From Bradyrhizobium sp. JYMT SZCCT0428 (GTDB taxonomy: Bacteria > Pseudomonadota > Alphaproteobacteria > Rhizobiales > Xanthobacteraceae), in NCBI RefSeq assembly GCF_018131075.1, contig NZ_JAFCLS010000051.1, positions 1 through 59,132 of the forward strand: 59,132 nt of DNA, read 5' to 3'. The notes under the pieces are model-generated. The model did no database searches. It was not told where the DNA came from and worked only from the letters and a program-made list of their open reading frames with translations. How positions within the stretch are numbered: the first letter of the stretch is position 1; each line of letters begins with the position of its first letter. Shown here piece by piece: positions 1 to 8,177 of the stretch. The position numbers were made by a program, and so were the translations under genes.

Positions 1-200
1 ACGGTGGCAATAGAGGCCGTCTCACCGGGGAGAGCGCGTTATAAGCCGTAAAGCCATTGCGCAGGGAATGTCGGATGTTCTCCGCTGCCCTGTATGCTCA
101 TGTGCAGCATTCTTATGCACAATCGCACATGAGACCGCGGGTGCAGCGCGCATCCGGCATTCCCTGCGCCCTCTGAATTTGGGGGGTGAAGAATTTTCAA
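1..200. repeat. Fragment of a large dispersed repeat with nested hairpins
   Basis: Non-coding. A long inverted repeat pairs 61-77 with 151-167 (17 bp, one mismatch), and inside it CTCATGTGC (97-105) pairs perfectly with GCACATGAG (125-133). From memory the stretch GGGGAGAGCGCGTTATAAGCC and what follows resembles the downstream part of a repeat scattered through Bradyrhizobium genomes; the sequence alone shows only the hairpins. The right end of the window looks like the upstream part of the same family. Confidence 0.5.
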
Positions 201-266
201 CAGCTCGGGCGCAATGCGTCGCGGGAATGCGAAGGCGTGTTGGAAGGCCGTAGCCGCAAATGATGG

Positions 267-389
267 CGTCGTCCCGGCCTTGAGCCGGGACCCATACGCC
301 GCGGCCCATCGGTGAGAACGCTGGTGTTAGATACCTTCTACAACAATGTCCGCTGCGGAGTATGGGTCCCGGCGTTCGCCGGGACGACG
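267..389. repeat. Extragenic palindromic repeat
   Basis: CGTCGTCCCGG at the left edge mirrors CCGGGACGACG at the right edge, and CCCATAC mirrors GTATGGG inside, so the unit folds on itself. It lies in the 519-base gene-free stretch before the HD-GYP gene; no other gene or convincing promoter is visible in 1-519. Confidence 0.6.
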
Positions 390-519
390 GAGGTAGCTCG
401 ACGATCCCTAAAATTCTATCGATCCCGATCAATCAACATTCACGATACGTCTTAAGCCACAGGGAACTCCTTATCCGGTAGCTTGGCGGACGGTCATCAC
501 CGCAAGGCCCTGGGGTCCT

Positions 520-1617
520 ATGACAGCATTAACCAACAAGACTCCGTCCAAGCGCCGGCTGCTGCTGGCGTCGGATCGGAGCGATCAAAGCAGCGAACTG
601 GCCAGCATTCTGCAGTCGGTCGGCCAGGTCGACATGATCGCCACCACGGATATTCCCGACGCGCCGGCGCGGGATCTCTCCGGCATCGTGGTCGACATCA
701 ATTTGCGCTCGGCCGAGAGCGTGCAGATGGTGCGCAACAAGCTGCGCACCGAGGCCTATCGCGAAATGCCGCGGCTGTTCGTGCTGGCGGACGCGCTGCA
801 TCATGGATCGATGCAGGCCTGGGCGCTCGGCGCTACCGACACCATCGCGCGACCGTTCGACGCGCAGGGCATCCTGCAGCGCATCCGGGCCGCGTTCCCC
901 GACGACAGTTCCTACAACGAGACCGACCGCGGCAAGGCGCTGAACCGCGGCGTCGAAGCCGCGCACAGCGTCATGGTCAGGATTTTCAACGGCATGCGGG
1001 CCGGCGAGCCACTGAAATACAGCGACATCGTGCAGGCCGAAAACAAGATTCTGAAAGCCATCAAGCACACCTCGCTGCGTGAATGGCTGACGACGGTCGG
1101 CTGCCACCACACCGACAGCTATCGGCACTGCCTGTTCGTGACCGGCTTTGCGGTCGCCTTCGCGCAGCACCTTGGCATGCGCGAGGACGACCAGCGCCGT
1201 CTCGCCCGCGCTGCATTGCTGCACGACGTCGGCAAGGCGTTCATCCCGGTTGCGATCCTCGACAAGCCGGATCCGCTGACGCCCGAGGAAATGCACGAGA
1301 TGCGCCAGCATCCGCGCCGCGGCTATGAGGCGCTGGCAGCGCAAGGTGGTTTTCCGCCGGAAATGCTCGACGTGGTGCTGCACCACCATGAATTCCTCGA
1401 CGGCACCGGCTATCCCGACGGCCTCTCCGGCAAGGAGATCAGCGACATCGTGCGGCTGACCACGATCGTCGACATCTACGCGGCACTCGTCGAGAAGCGC
1501 GCCTACCGGCTGCAGTTCACCCACGTCAAGGCGTTCGGGGTGATGGAAGAGATGGGCGACAAGCTCGACCAGCACCTGCTGCAGGCCTTCCGCCCGATCG
1601 CGTTCGGGTATGGCTAG
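520..1617 (+). CDS. HD-GYP domain protein (putative cyclic-di-GMP phosphodiesterase)
   Basis: 365 residues. The first ~125 residues look like a degenerate response-regulator receiver fold (RLLLASD start, a late Lys/Arg-Pro-Phe at 111-113). The rest is an HD-GYP domain: HDVGK at 235-239, HHHEFLDGTGYP at 288-299, and a DIYAAL motif near 318 where the family usually has DVYDAL. The GYP triad is intact, so hydrolysis of cyclic di-GMP is the family expectation. The canonical Asp pocket of a phospho-receiver is not obvious, so phosphorylation control is doubtful. It stands alone, with repeats on both sides. The two GGDEF-EAL genes at 18-23 kb are possible partners in the same second-messenger network. 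Confidence 0.85.
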   Translation: MTALTNKTPSKRRLLLASDRSDQSSELASILQSVGQVDMIATTDIPDAPARDLSGIVVDINLRSAESVQMVRNKLRTEAYREMPRLFVLADALHHGSMQAWALGATDTIARPFDAQGILQRIRAAFPDDSSYNETDRGKALNRGVEAAHSVMVRIFNGMRAGEPLKYSDIVQAENKILKAIKHTSLREWLTTVGCHHTDSYRHCLFVTGFAVAFAQHLGMREDDQRRLARAALLHDVGKAFIPVAILDKPDPLTPEEMHEMRQHPRRGYEALAAQGGFPPEMLDVVLHHHEFLDGTGYPDGLSGKEISDIVRLTTIVDIYAALVEKRAYRLQFTHVKAFGVMEEMGDKLDQHLLQAFRPIAFGYG

Positions 1618-1632
1618 GCCCTAATCTCACCG

Positions 1633-1718
1633 CGTCATTGCGAGCGAAGCGAAGCAATCCATCGTGCGGCATAACGGATGAATGGATTGCTTCGTCGCTT
1701 ACGCTCCTCGCAATGACG
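1633..1718. repeat. Extragenic palindromic repeat, GCGAGCGAAGCGAAGCAATCC type
   Basis: CGTCATTGCGAGCGAAGC at the left is mirrored by CTCGCAATGACG at the right, with GCAATCCAT / ATGGATTGC forming the inner stem. It sits between the convergent ends of the HD-GYP and acyl-CoA ligase genes. Related copies occur at 3424, 7028 (half), 26642 and 29784. Confidence 0.85.
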
Positions 1719-1735
1719 GACGAGACAGCAAGCCG

Positions 1736-3316
1736 TCACTCCAGCAACTTCCGCAATTCCGCCTTCGCCACCTTCTCCAGCGTCGAGCGCGGCATCTCGT
1801 CGACGAAGATGATCTCGCGCGGCACCTTGAAGTCGGCCAGCGCATTGCGACAGGCCGCCATCACCTTGTCCTGCAGATCGGCTGGAGCTGCCGCGACGCC
1901 CGCCAGCGGAATGATGAACACGACCGGCACCTCGTCCAGCATCGGATGCTTTTTCGCCACCACCGCGGCCTCGCGCACGCCGGGCACCAGCGCGACCACC
2001 TGTTCGATCTCGGAGGCCGCGACATTCTCGCCGCCGACCTTCAGCATGTCCTTGGCGCGGTCGCCGAACTTGATGAAGCCGTTGTCCAGCAGCGTGACGC
2101 GGTCGCCGGTGATGAAATAGCCGTGCTCGTCAAAGCTCTCGCGCGTCGCCTTGTCGTTATGCAGATATTCGGCAAACAGCGACAGGCCTGGAATGCCCTT
2201 GATCAGGAGATTGCCGGTGTCGCCGACTTCGGTCGGCCGGCCATCGTCATCGGTAATGCGGATCTCGTATTCCGGCGCGGCGCGGCCGATCGACATCGGC
2301 GTGTTGGGCTGATCGACTTCGCCGACGATGCCGTGGGTGATGGTCTCGGTCATGCCCCACCAGCCCATGGTCTTGACGCCGAAGCCGGCGAAAGGCGGCG
2401 GATCGTTCACCGCCGTGCCCCAGAGCCGGAATTTGTGATGCTTCGGAATCTCGTGCTCCAGCAGCGCCTTCAGGCAGAACGGGATCGTCGAGGTCCAGGT
2501 GCAGCCATGTTCCAGCGCGACGTTCCAGAACCGGCTTGCGGAAAACCGCGGCTGGATCACGCAGGTTGCGCCGACCCACAGCGAAGCCAGCATCGAATAG
2601 GCCAGCGCGTTGGTATGAAACAGCGGCAGATAGGTCTGGTGCACGTCGCCCTGATGCAGGTCCTCATGGGCAGCGTTGATCTTGCCGCCCCACAGCGCGT
2701 TGGCATGCGTCCACAGCACCGCCTTCGGGCGCGACGTGGTGCCGGAGGTATATTGCACGCTGCAGGGCGCGAACGGATCGGTGGCGCGGCGCGGCCGGTC
2801 GGCACTGTCGGCGAACAACGATTCAAAACGATCGCCGCGTGCGGCGCCCTGCGCCGGCACGGCGCCGGCGTCATGCGAGATTACGGCGATCCAGCGCAGG
2901 TCGCGGCAATGGGCCGAAATCAGTTCGGCATAGGCCGGCTGGGTGATCGCGGCGACCGCGCCGCAATGGCCGGCGAAATATTCCATTTCGGCGGCGGCTG
3001 AGCGGGTGTTGGTGGTAACGGCGATGGCGCCGAGCTCGACACAGGCGAACCAGGCCAGCATGGCCTCGATGCAATTGTCGAGATGAACAAGCACATAGTC
3101 GCCCGGCTTGATGCCGCGCTTGACCAGACCCGCCGCCAGCGCGCCGACGCGTTCGTGAAATTCGCCGTAGGACCAGCTCCGCGCCGGGGCCTCGAACGGC
3201 GCCCAGATCAGGAACGGATGGTTGCGGCGGCTCTCGGCCCGCATCCGCAGCAGCCACGGCACGTCGAGGCCGGCGAATGGTCCAACGACGCCCGGTGCTG
3301 CCTGTGAAATAGACAT
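1736..3316 (-). CDS. AMP-forming acyl-CoA ligase (CaiC/fatty-acyl-CoA synthetase type)
   Basis: 526 residues, normal for ANL-superfamily ligases that adenylate a carboxylate and transfer it to CoA. The P-loop is YTSGTTSRPKAV (189-200), where the consensus is TSGTTGxPKG, so two usually conserved glycines are Ser and Ala. Other landmarks are GWWGMTET (adenine motif), TGDRV, FGDRAKDMLKVGGENVA and a C-terminal PRSTLEKVAKAEL that supplies the catalytic lysine region. The start is supported by GGGAGG six bases before the ATG. The downstream gene on the same strand is a VOC-family protein read in the same direction from 3928, so a two-gene catabolic unit is possible. The substrate cannot be told from sequence. 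Confidence 0.85.
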   Translation of the reverse strand: MSISQAAPGVVGPFAGLDVPWLLRMRAESRRNHPFLIWAPFEAPARSWSYGEFHERVGALAAGLVKRGIKPGDYVLVHLDNCIEAMLAWFACVELGAIAVTTNTRSAAAEMEYFAGHCGAVAAITQPAYAELISAHCRDLRWIAVISHDAGAVPAQGAARGDRFESLFADSADRPRRATDPFAPCSVQYTSGTTSRPKAVLWTHANALWGGKINAAHEDLHQGDVHQTYLPLFHTNALAYSMLASLWVGATCVIQPRFSASRFWNVALEHGCTWTSTIPFCLKALLEHEIPKHHKFRLWGTAVNDPPPFAGFGVKTMGWWGMTETITHGIVGEVDQPNTPMSIGRAAPEYEIRITDDDGRPTEVGDTGNLLIKGIPGLSLFAEYLHNDKATRESFDEHGYFITGDRVTLLDNGFIKFGDRAKDMLKVGGENVAASEIEQVVALVPGVREAAVVAKKHPMLDEVPVVFIIPLAGVAAAPADLQDKVMAACRNALADFKVPREIIFVDEMPRSTLEKVAKAELRKLLE

Positions 3317-3423
3317 ATGTCCTCCCGGTGCAGCTTCGACCGCTGCCTTGGTTATTGCTTGGGAGCAGTTCTGCCATTGGATGGCGCGGTGCGCAAATTG
3401 TGATTATGGGCAATCTGTCTCCA

Positions 3424-3501
3424 CGTCATTGCGAGCGAAGCGAAGCAATCCATGCTGTCCTTCGCGGAGGTATGGATTGCTTCGCTGCGCTCGCAATGAC
3501 G
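3424..3501. repeat. Extragenic palindromic repeat, GCGAGCGAAGCGAAGCAATCC type
   Basis: The best-preserved copy in the window: CGTCATTGCGAGCGAAGC opposite GCGCTCGCAATGACG, with CAATCCAT / ATGGATTG inside. It separates the VOC gene end from the acyl-CoA ligase start and could act as a transcript-end or mRNA-stability structure. Confidence 0.88.
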
Positions 3502-3511
3502 GAGGAGAGAG

Positions 3512-3928
3512 CTAGGCATCCCCCTCATACGACGAAATTTCAATCAAGCTCCCGTCCGGATCCCGGCAATAGACCGAACGCAGCGTGCCGCGCGCGCCCT
3601 GCTTGGCGACCGGGCCTTCCTCGATCGCGACGCCGTTGGCCTTGAGGTGCGCGACCACCTGGTCCGGCGTGCTCGCGGTCAGGAAGCACAGATCGTCGCT
3701 GCCGGCGGTCTCATGATCGGCCGTGAACCAGTCGACCTTGTCGGCATCGCGCGGCCGCACGTTGATCTTCTGGTTCCCGAACACCAGCGACGTCCGCGGC
3801 GTTTTGCCCGGGCCGGGATCGAACACCTTGATCTCCATGCCGAGGATGTTCCGGTACCACTCGGCGGAACGTGCCACGTCGGAGACATTGATGACAAGAT
3901 GATCGAGCGCATTCACCTTGACGGACAT
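3512..3928 (-). CDS. VOC-family (glyoxalase/dioxygenase fold) protein
   Basis: 138 residues forming one vicinal-oxygen-chelate unit of two beta-alpha-beta modules: ALDHLVINVSDVARSAEWY at the start and CRDPDGSLIEISSYE at the end. The probable metal ligands are His near the N-terminus, His in FTADHET and Glu in IEISS, as in glyoxalase I or fosfomycin-resistance-type proteins. The family covers isomerases, ring-cleavage dioxygenases and drug-binding proteins, and no feature here decides between them. It lies upstream of the acyl-CoA ligase on the same strand, separated by the 3424 repeat, so a joint transcript is possible but not evident. Confidence 0.85.
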   Translation of the reverse strand: MSVKVNALDHLVINVSDVARSAEWYRNILGMEIKVFDPGPGKTPRTSLVFGNQKINVRPRDADKVDWFTADHETAGSDDLCFLTASTPDQVVAHLKANGVAIEEGPVAKQGARGTLRSVYCRDPDGSLIEISSYEGDA

Positions 3929-4061
3929 GCCTAATCCTTTGGTCGCGCCTTGAGGGCGTTGCGTCGCACTGGTCGCATGGATGTTTGTTTGTTACAACGC
4001 GGCCCTTGCTCAGTTCAATAGAAACGGACCGGGTGAACCCGGGCCCCAGGGAGAATAACTC

Positions 4062-5039
4062 ATGATTTCACGCCGTACCGCGATCTGCCTGACGGCAATC
4101 GGCCTTTCGATGACCGCTTCGATCGGCACTGCCTTGGCGGCGGATTATCCGACGCGGCCGGTCAAATGGGTGGTCGGATATCCGCCCGGTGGCGCCACCG
4201 ACATCATTGCGCGCCTGATCGGCCAGCGCCTGTCGGAGCGGCTTGGCCAGCAATTCGTGATCGAAAACAAGCCCGGCGCCGGCAACAACATCGCCACCGA
4301 ATCGGTGATCAACGCCGAGCCCGACGGCTACACGCTTCTGCTGGTCAATCCGGCGAACTACATCAACGCATCGCTGTACGCCAACCTGAAGTTCAACGTC
4401 GTTCGCGACATCGCGCCGGTCGCCGCGTTCAATCGCGTGCCGAACGTGATGACCGTCAACAACAACGTGCCGGCGAAGACGGTTGCCGAGTTCATCGCCT
4501 ATGTGAAGGCCAACCCCGGCAAGGTGAACCTGGCGTCCTCGGGCAACGGCACCTCGGTGCATCTGTCAGGCGAAATGTTCATGATGATGTCGGGCGCCAA
4601 GATGCAGCACGTGCCTTACCGCGGCGCCGCGCCTGCGATCACCGACCTGCTCGGCGGTCAGGTTCAGGTGATCTTCGACAACATGCCTTCGATCCTGCAG
4701 CACATCCGTGCCGGTTCGCTGCGCGCGCTGGCGGTGACCTCGACGGTGCGGTCCGGCCTGTTGCCCGACGTGCCGGTTCTCGCCGACACCATTCCGGGCT
4801 ACGAGGCGAGCGCGCTGTTCGGCATGGGGGCTCCGAAGAACACGCCCAAGGAGATCATCGAGAAGCTGAACAAGGAAGTGAACGCGGTGCTGGCGGAGCC
4901 CGCGATCAAGGCCAAGCTGATCGATCTCGGCGGTGAGCCGCTGATCGGGCCGCCCGACGCGTTCGGCAAGATGATCGTGGAAGAAACCGACAAGTGGAAG
5001 AAGGTGATCGACAGCGCCAATATCGAGAAGGTGCAGTAA
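4062..5039 (+). CDS. Bug-family tripartite tricarboxylate transporter substrate-binding protein
   Basis: 325 residues with a clear signal peptide (SRRT..., hydrophobic core, cleavage after GTALA) and the Bug/TctC opening YPTRPVKWVVGYPPGG. The GGATDIIAR loop, NKPGAGNNIA and the VPYRGAAPAITDLLGGQV segment are hallmarks of the fold. Such proteins bind small carboxylates in the periplasm and feed TctAB permeases, but no tctA or tctB gene is adjacent, so it is an orphan, as most Bug proteins are. It is divergent from the VOC / acyl-CoA ligase pair, which suggests it may present a carboxylate that the ligase activates; that link is inference. A purine-rich GGGAGAATAACTC precedes the start. Confidence 0.9.
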   Translation: MISRRTAICLTAIGLSMTASIGTALAADYPTRPVKWVVGYPPGGATDIIARLIGQRLSERLGQQFVIENKPGAGNNIATESVINAEPDGYTLLLVNPANYINASLYANLKFNVVRDIAPVAAFNRVPNVMTVNNNVPAKTVAEFIAYVKANPGKVNLASSGNGTSVHLSGEMFMMMSGAKMQHVPYRGAAPAITDLLGGQVQVIFDNMPSILQHIRAGSLRALAVTSTVRSGLLPDVPVLADTIPGYEASALFGMGAPKNTPKEIIEKLNKEVNAVLAEPAIKAKLIDLGGEPLIGPPDAFGKMIVEETDKWKKVIDSANIEKVQ

Positions 5040-5131
5040 CGCGCCTCTCGGGAACCTGCTCCGGGTCGCGAGGTTTTGAACCTGAGGCGACCCGGCGATG
5101 CGGTATGATTGCCGCGCAGGAGGATTCGATC

Positions 5132-5389
5132 ATGCACAACGCGAAGCTGGCAATGTTGGTTTTGCTGGCGGCTGGATCGGCCACGATGGCTGGTTCGACC
5201 CCCGCCGCCGCTTACGATTACCCCTATTGTGTTCAGGGCCGGGGCGTCGGCATTCCCGGCGACTGTTCTTACCAGACCTATCAGCAGTGCATGGCCTCGG
5301 CCGCCGGCCGCGGCGTTTATTGCAACGTCAATCCACGCGCGGCCTTGAACCAGCAGCCGCGGCGCGGCCGGGTCTATCGGGATTACTGA
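5132..5389 (+). CDS. Small exported DUF3551-type protein
   Basis: 85 residues with a signal peptide (KLAMLVLLAAG..., cleavage near AAA-YDYP). The mature part has four cysteines in the pattern YPYCVQGRG...GDCSYQTYQQC...GVYCNVNP, as in the DUF3551 family that is abundant in Bradyrhizobium and has no known function. AGGAGG eight bases upstream fixes this start over longer in-frame alternatives. It follows the Bug gene by 92 bases but has its own strong ribosome site. Disulfide-bonded periplasmic localisation is likely. Confidence 0.8.
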   Translation: MHNAKLAMLVLLAAGSATMAGSTPAAAYDYPYCVQGRGVGIPGDCSYQTYQQCMASAAGRGVYCNVNPRAALNQQPRRGRVYRDY

Positions 5390-5435
5390 TCAGGAAAATC
5401 GGCAGCAGGCGCTTGACGCCTGATGTTTTGCGCAT

Positions 5436-5459
5436 ATACTAAACCATATGGTTAAGTAT
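5436..5459. promoter_or_regulatory. Dyad operator over the ArsR start codon
   Basis: A 24-base inverted repeat whose 12-base arms match at 11 positions, centred on CCATATGG. The ATG of the ArsR-type regulator (5448) lies inside the right half. A symmetric site of this kind on a regulator's own start is the usual signature of autorepression; binding itself is inferred. Confidence 0.6.
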
Positions 5460-5915
5460 CAAGAAGACGTCCTGGACCGTACCTTCGCAGCCCTCGCCGA
5501 TCCGACGAGGCGCGCACTGGTGGCGCGGCTCGGCGACCGCGAAAGCCTTTCCGTGAGCGAACTGGCGCAGCCCTTTGCGATGTCGCTGCCCGCGATCATG
5601 AAGCATCTCGACGTGTTGTCGGATGCCGGCCTGATCGCGCGCGAGAAGACCGGCCGCACCGTGGCGTGCCGGTTGACCGCCAAGCCTATGGAGCAGGCGA
5701 TGGACTGGTTGAACCGCTACCAGCGCTTCTGGTCCGACAATCTCGACCGACTTGCAGCTTTTGTGGAGGAAGACCCATGGCCACCCAGTCAAGCATCCAG
5801 CCAGATTCTCGCCGCGACACCGGTCCCGCAACCAGCCCAAGCCTCACCCTCAAGCGTCGTATCGCTGCGGCGCCGGCGAAAATCTACGCCGCGTGGACCA
5901 ACCCGGAAAAACTAG
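5448..5915 (+). CDS. ArsR-family winged-helix regulator with an unusual C-terminal overlap
   Basis: The first ~105 residues are a standard ArsR/SmtB winged helix: FAALADPTRRALVARL, then a recognition region LPAIMKHLDVLSDAGLIARE and a wing KTGRTVACRL. No metal-binding Cys/His cluster is visible, which fits the subgroup paired with SRPBCC proteins rather than metal sensors. It is followed at once by an SRPBCC gene, a common pairing. The odd point is length: the reading frame continues ~45 residues past the usual end, giving a Pro/Ser/Arg-rich tail, and overlaps the SRPBCC gene by 139 bases in another frame. The start has no good ribosome site and sits in a palindrome, so translation may be nearly leaderless. 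Confidence 0.85.
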   Translation: MVKYQEDVLDRTFAALADPTRRALVARLGDRESLSVSELAQPFAMSLPAIMKHLDVLSDAGLIAREKTGRTVACRLTAKPMEQAMDWLNRYQRFWSDNLDRLAAFVEEDPWPPSQASSQILAATPVPQPAQASPSSVVSLRRRRKSTPRGPTRKN

Positions 5916-6259
5916 CGGCGTGGTTCGGGCCCTCGAAGGTCAGGGAAGGTTCGGTGCAGGCGGAGACCGATCTGCGCGTCGGCGGCCGCTACCGCATCAG
6001 CTTCTATGCCATCGACGGCGAGTATTTTCAGGCTGGCGGCGTTTATCGCGAAATCGTGCCGAACGAGCTATTGGTGATGAGTTGGGCCTGGCATTCGACA
6101 CCGGAACGCGAATCGCAGCTCTCCATCTCGCTCAAGCCGGACGGCGCCGGCACGCTGCTGACGCTGCATCACGAGCAGTTCTTCAACGAGGCTGCGCGCG
6201 ACGGCCATGAGAAGGGCTGGACCGAACTGCTCGGCAAGCTCGAACAATTTGTCAGCTGA
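5777..6259 (+). CDS. SRPBCC (AHSA1/START-like) domain protein
   Basis: 160 residues. After a ~25-residue Pro/Ser-rich leader comes the SRPBCC fold: LTLKRRIAAAPAKIYAAWT, PEKLAAWFGP, LRVGGRYRISF, a central strand pair and the closing amphipathic helix GHEKGWTELLGKLEQFV. These proteins make a deep hydrophobic cavity and are typically co-transcribed with ArsR regulators; the ligand is unknown. The ATG is preceded by GGAGGAAGACCC. The gene starts inside the regulator gene, so the two are translationally entangled. Confidence 0.85.
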   Translation: MATQSSIQPDSRRDTGPATSPSLTLKRRIAAAPAKIYAAWTNPEKLAAWFGPSKVREGSVQAETDLRVGGRYRISFYAIDGEYFQAGGVYREIVPNELLVMSWAWHSTPERESQLSISLKPDGAGTLLTLHHEQFFNEAARDGHEKGWTELLGKLEQFVS

Positions 6260-6281
6260 ACGATCAACACGGGAGCCGCCC

Positions 6282-7019
6282 ATGCAGCCGCATAGTGTCG
6301 TCTCGCGCGAAGCGTGGATCGCCGCGCGCAAAGCGCATCTTGCGCATGAGAAGGAGCTGACCCAGGCCCGCGAGCGCCTGAGCGAGGAACGTCGCGCGTT
6401 GCCCTGGGTCAAGGTCGAAAAGGATTATGTGTTCGACGGGCCCGGCGGCCGGATAACGCTGGCCGAGCTGTTCCAGGGGCGCAGCCAGCTCGTGGTGCAG
6501 CATTTCATGTACGCGCCGGACTGGAACGAAGGTTGCAAGCACTGCTCGTTCTGGGCTGACGGATTCGAACGCATCATCCCGCATCTTGCCGCGCGCGACA
6601 CCACGCTGGTCGCGATCTCGCGGGCGCCGGTTGATAAGCTTGCGGTGTTCAAGGCGCGGATGGGCTGGACCTTCGACTGGCTGTCGTCGGAGAACAACGA
6701 TTTCAACTACGATTATGAGGTGTCGTTCACGCCGGAGGCGCTCAAGTCAGGCGACAACAGGTATAATTTCGGCACCACCCGCATCGGCATGGAGGAAGCG
6801 CCCGGCATCAGCGTGTTCTGTCGCGACGAGGCCGGGAACATCTTCCACACCTATTCCTGCTTCGCGCGCGGCCTCGATATGATGAATGCGGCCTATCATT
6901 ATCTCGACCTGACGCCGCTCGGTCGTCACGAGGACGGACTGCCATATCCGATGGACTGGGTGCGGCTACGTGACCAATACACACCGGCGCCGGTTCAGGC
7001 ATCCTGCTGTGACTCCTAA
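6282..7019 (+). CDS. DUF899 family thioredoxin-like protein
   Basis: 245 residues. It matches the DUF899 pattern: an N-terminal helical part (SREAWIAARKAHLAHEKELT), LPWVKVEKDYVFDGPGG, then a thioredoxin-like core with HFMYAPDWNEGCKHCSFWAD, which carries the CxxC-like pair in EGCKHCSFW. A late YSCFARG and a C-terminal ...CCDS follow. Function is not established; a thiol-dependent redox role is inferred from the fold. It lies 22 bases after the SRPBCC gene and probably belongs to the ArsR-led operon. The start used has GGGAGCC before it. Confidence 0.85.
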   Translation: MQPHSVVSREAWIAARKAHLAHEKELTQARERLSEERRALPWVKVEKDYVFDGPGGRITLAELFQGRSQLVVQHFMYAPDWNEGCKHCSFWADGFERIIPHLAARDTTLVAISRAPVDKLAVFKARMGWTFDWLSSENNDFNYDYEVSFTPEALKSGDNRYNFGTTRIGMEEAPGISVFCRDEAGNIFHTYSCFARGLDMMNAAYHYLDLTPLGRHEDGLPYPMDWVRLRDQYTPAPVQASCCDS

Positions 7020-7027
7020 CAGACGTC

Positions 7028-7053
7028 GTCGCTTGCGTTCCTCGCAATGACGC
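7028..7053. repeat. Half copy of the extragenic palindrome
   Basis: GTCGCTTGCG...CTCGCAATGACG is the right arm of the 1633/3424 repeat without its left arm. It lies in the 58-base gap between the DUF899 and DUF1428 genes, suggesting a decayed or partly deleted copy. Confidence 0.6.
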
Positions 7054-7077
7054 GAACAAACAGAGGGAACAAAACCC

Positions 7078-7437
7078 ATGGCCTATGTCGACGGATTCAT
7101 CGTCGCAGTTCCAAAGAAGAACATCGCGGCCTATCGCAAAATGTCCACCAAGGCCGGCAAGATCTGGCGTGAATACGGCGCGCTGGATTACCGCGAATGG
7201 GTTGCGGACGACGTCAAGGTCGGCAAGCTCACGTCGTTTCCGCGCAGCGTCAAGCAGAAGCCGGGCGAGACCGTGGTGTTCGCCTGGATCACCTACAAGT
7301 CTCGCGCGCAACGCGACAAGATCAATGCCAAGGTCATGGCGGATCCCAGGCTCAACTCGTTGGGCGATATTAAATCGATGCCGTTTGACCCCAAGCGGAT
7401 GATCTATGGCGGCTTCGAGAGTCTGGTGAAGGTCTGA
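7078..7437 (+). CDS. DUF1428 family protein (dimeric alpha-beta barrel type)
   Basis: 119 residues. The start MAYVDGFIVAVPKKN, the middle GETVVFAWITYKSRAQRD and the end PFDPKRMIYGGFESLV are typical of DUF1428, whose members are single-domain ferredoxin-like folds without known activity. Length is normal. GAGGGAACAAAACCC precedes the start. It follows the ArsR/SRPBCC/DUF899 group on the same strand, and such stress-type small proteins are often grouped with them. Confidence 0.85.
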   Translation: MAYVDGFIVAVPKKNIAAYRKMSTKAGKIWREYGALDYREWVADDVKVGKLTSFPRSVKQKPGETVVFAWITYKSRAQRDKINAKVMADPRLNSLGDIKSMPFDPKRMIYGGFESLVKV

Positions 7438-7532
7438 AGCCGCCGCCAGGCGTCACGCGTAATAAACCGTTGCGTTAACCGTGTAATCGCGGCTTGGCGC
7501 GTCCCTCTTGCATCTACTTTGTAATCCGGTAT

Positions 7533-7549
7533 ACTTTGCGATACAAAGT
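7533..7549. promoter_or_regulatory. Operator palindrome ACTTTG-N5-CAAAGT, site 1
   Basis: Perfect inverted repeat of six bases around CGATA, ending 10 bases before the membrane-protein start. A further ACTTTG half-site lies 17 bases to the left (7516-7521). The same palindrome recurs at 8570-8586 in this operon, and the operon encodes a winged-helix regulator, its likely binder. Confidence 0.65.
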
Positions 7550-7559
7550 GAGGTGAACG

Positions 7560-8177
7560 ATGCGCGACCTCGACAAGGCGCTGGCCGATATCCTGGCGAT
7601 CCGCAGCCAGATCGCGGCCGGCACCGCGTTTCGCGGCTATGGTCCGGCGACGGTGGCCGCCACCGGCGGCATCGCCTTGCTCACCGCGATCCTGCAATTC
7701 CTCTGGCTGAATGATCCGACCGGGCAACCGGTCACGTTCTTTGCCGGCTGGGCGGCGGCCGCGTTGTTGTCCGGCACGTTGATCTGGATCGAGATGCTGG
7801 CGCGCTCGCGCCGGCATCATTCGGGCCTCGCCGACGCCATGATCCAGCAGGCGTTCGAGCAATTTCTCCCGCCCGGCGTCGCCGGGCTTTTGCTCGGGAT
7901 CATGCTGTGGAAGTTCGCGCCCGAAACGCTCTGGATGCTGCCGGGCCTGTGCCAGGTGCTGGTCAGCCTTGGCGTGTTCGCCTCGGTGCGCACGCTGCCG
8001 CGCAGCATCGCCTTCGGCGGTGCCTGGTATTTCCTGTCGGGCTTTACGGTCCTGCTGCTCGCGAGCCAAAACCATCTGCTGTCGCCCTGGATGATGGGCG
8101 TGCCATTCGCGGTCGGGCAGCTCCTGATGGCCGCGCTGCTGCATTTTGCGTCCGGAGAGAATGATGCCGAAGACTGA
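7560..8177 (+). CDS. Multi-pass inner membrane protein of unknown function
   Basis: 205 residues with about five hydrophobic segments, for example VAATGGIALLTAILQFLWL, FFAGWAAAALLSGTLIWIEM, GVAGLLLGIMLWKF, VLVSLGVFASV and SGFTVLLLAS. An N-terminal soluble helix (LDKALADILAIRSQIA) and a short HASGENDAED-like acidic tail flank them. I do not recognise a named family. GAGGTGAACG gives the ribosome site. The stop overlaps the next gene, a winged-helix regulator, by 14 bases, so the two are coupled; membrane protein/regulator pairs of this kind often sense something at the envelope, which is inference. Confidence 0.8.
   Translation: MRDLDKALADILAIRSQIAAGTAFRGYGPATVAATGGIALLTAILQFLWLNDPTGQPVTFFAGWAAAALLSGTLIWIEMLARSRRHHSGLADAMIQQAFEQFLPPGVAGLLLGIMLWKFAPETLWMLPGLCQVLVSLGVFASVRTLPRSIAFGGAWYFLSGFTVLLLASQNHLLSPWMMGVPFAVGQLLMAALLHFASGENDAED

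Noticed and set aside
22..432. Open frame on the minus strand at the left end
   Set aside because: It runs through two palindromic repeats and gives a low-quality protein; considered non-coding.
1633..3501. CRISPR-like array from recurring repeats
   Set aside because: The copies are self-complementary, scattered between genes and not evenly spaced; they are extragenic palindromes, not CRISPR repeats.
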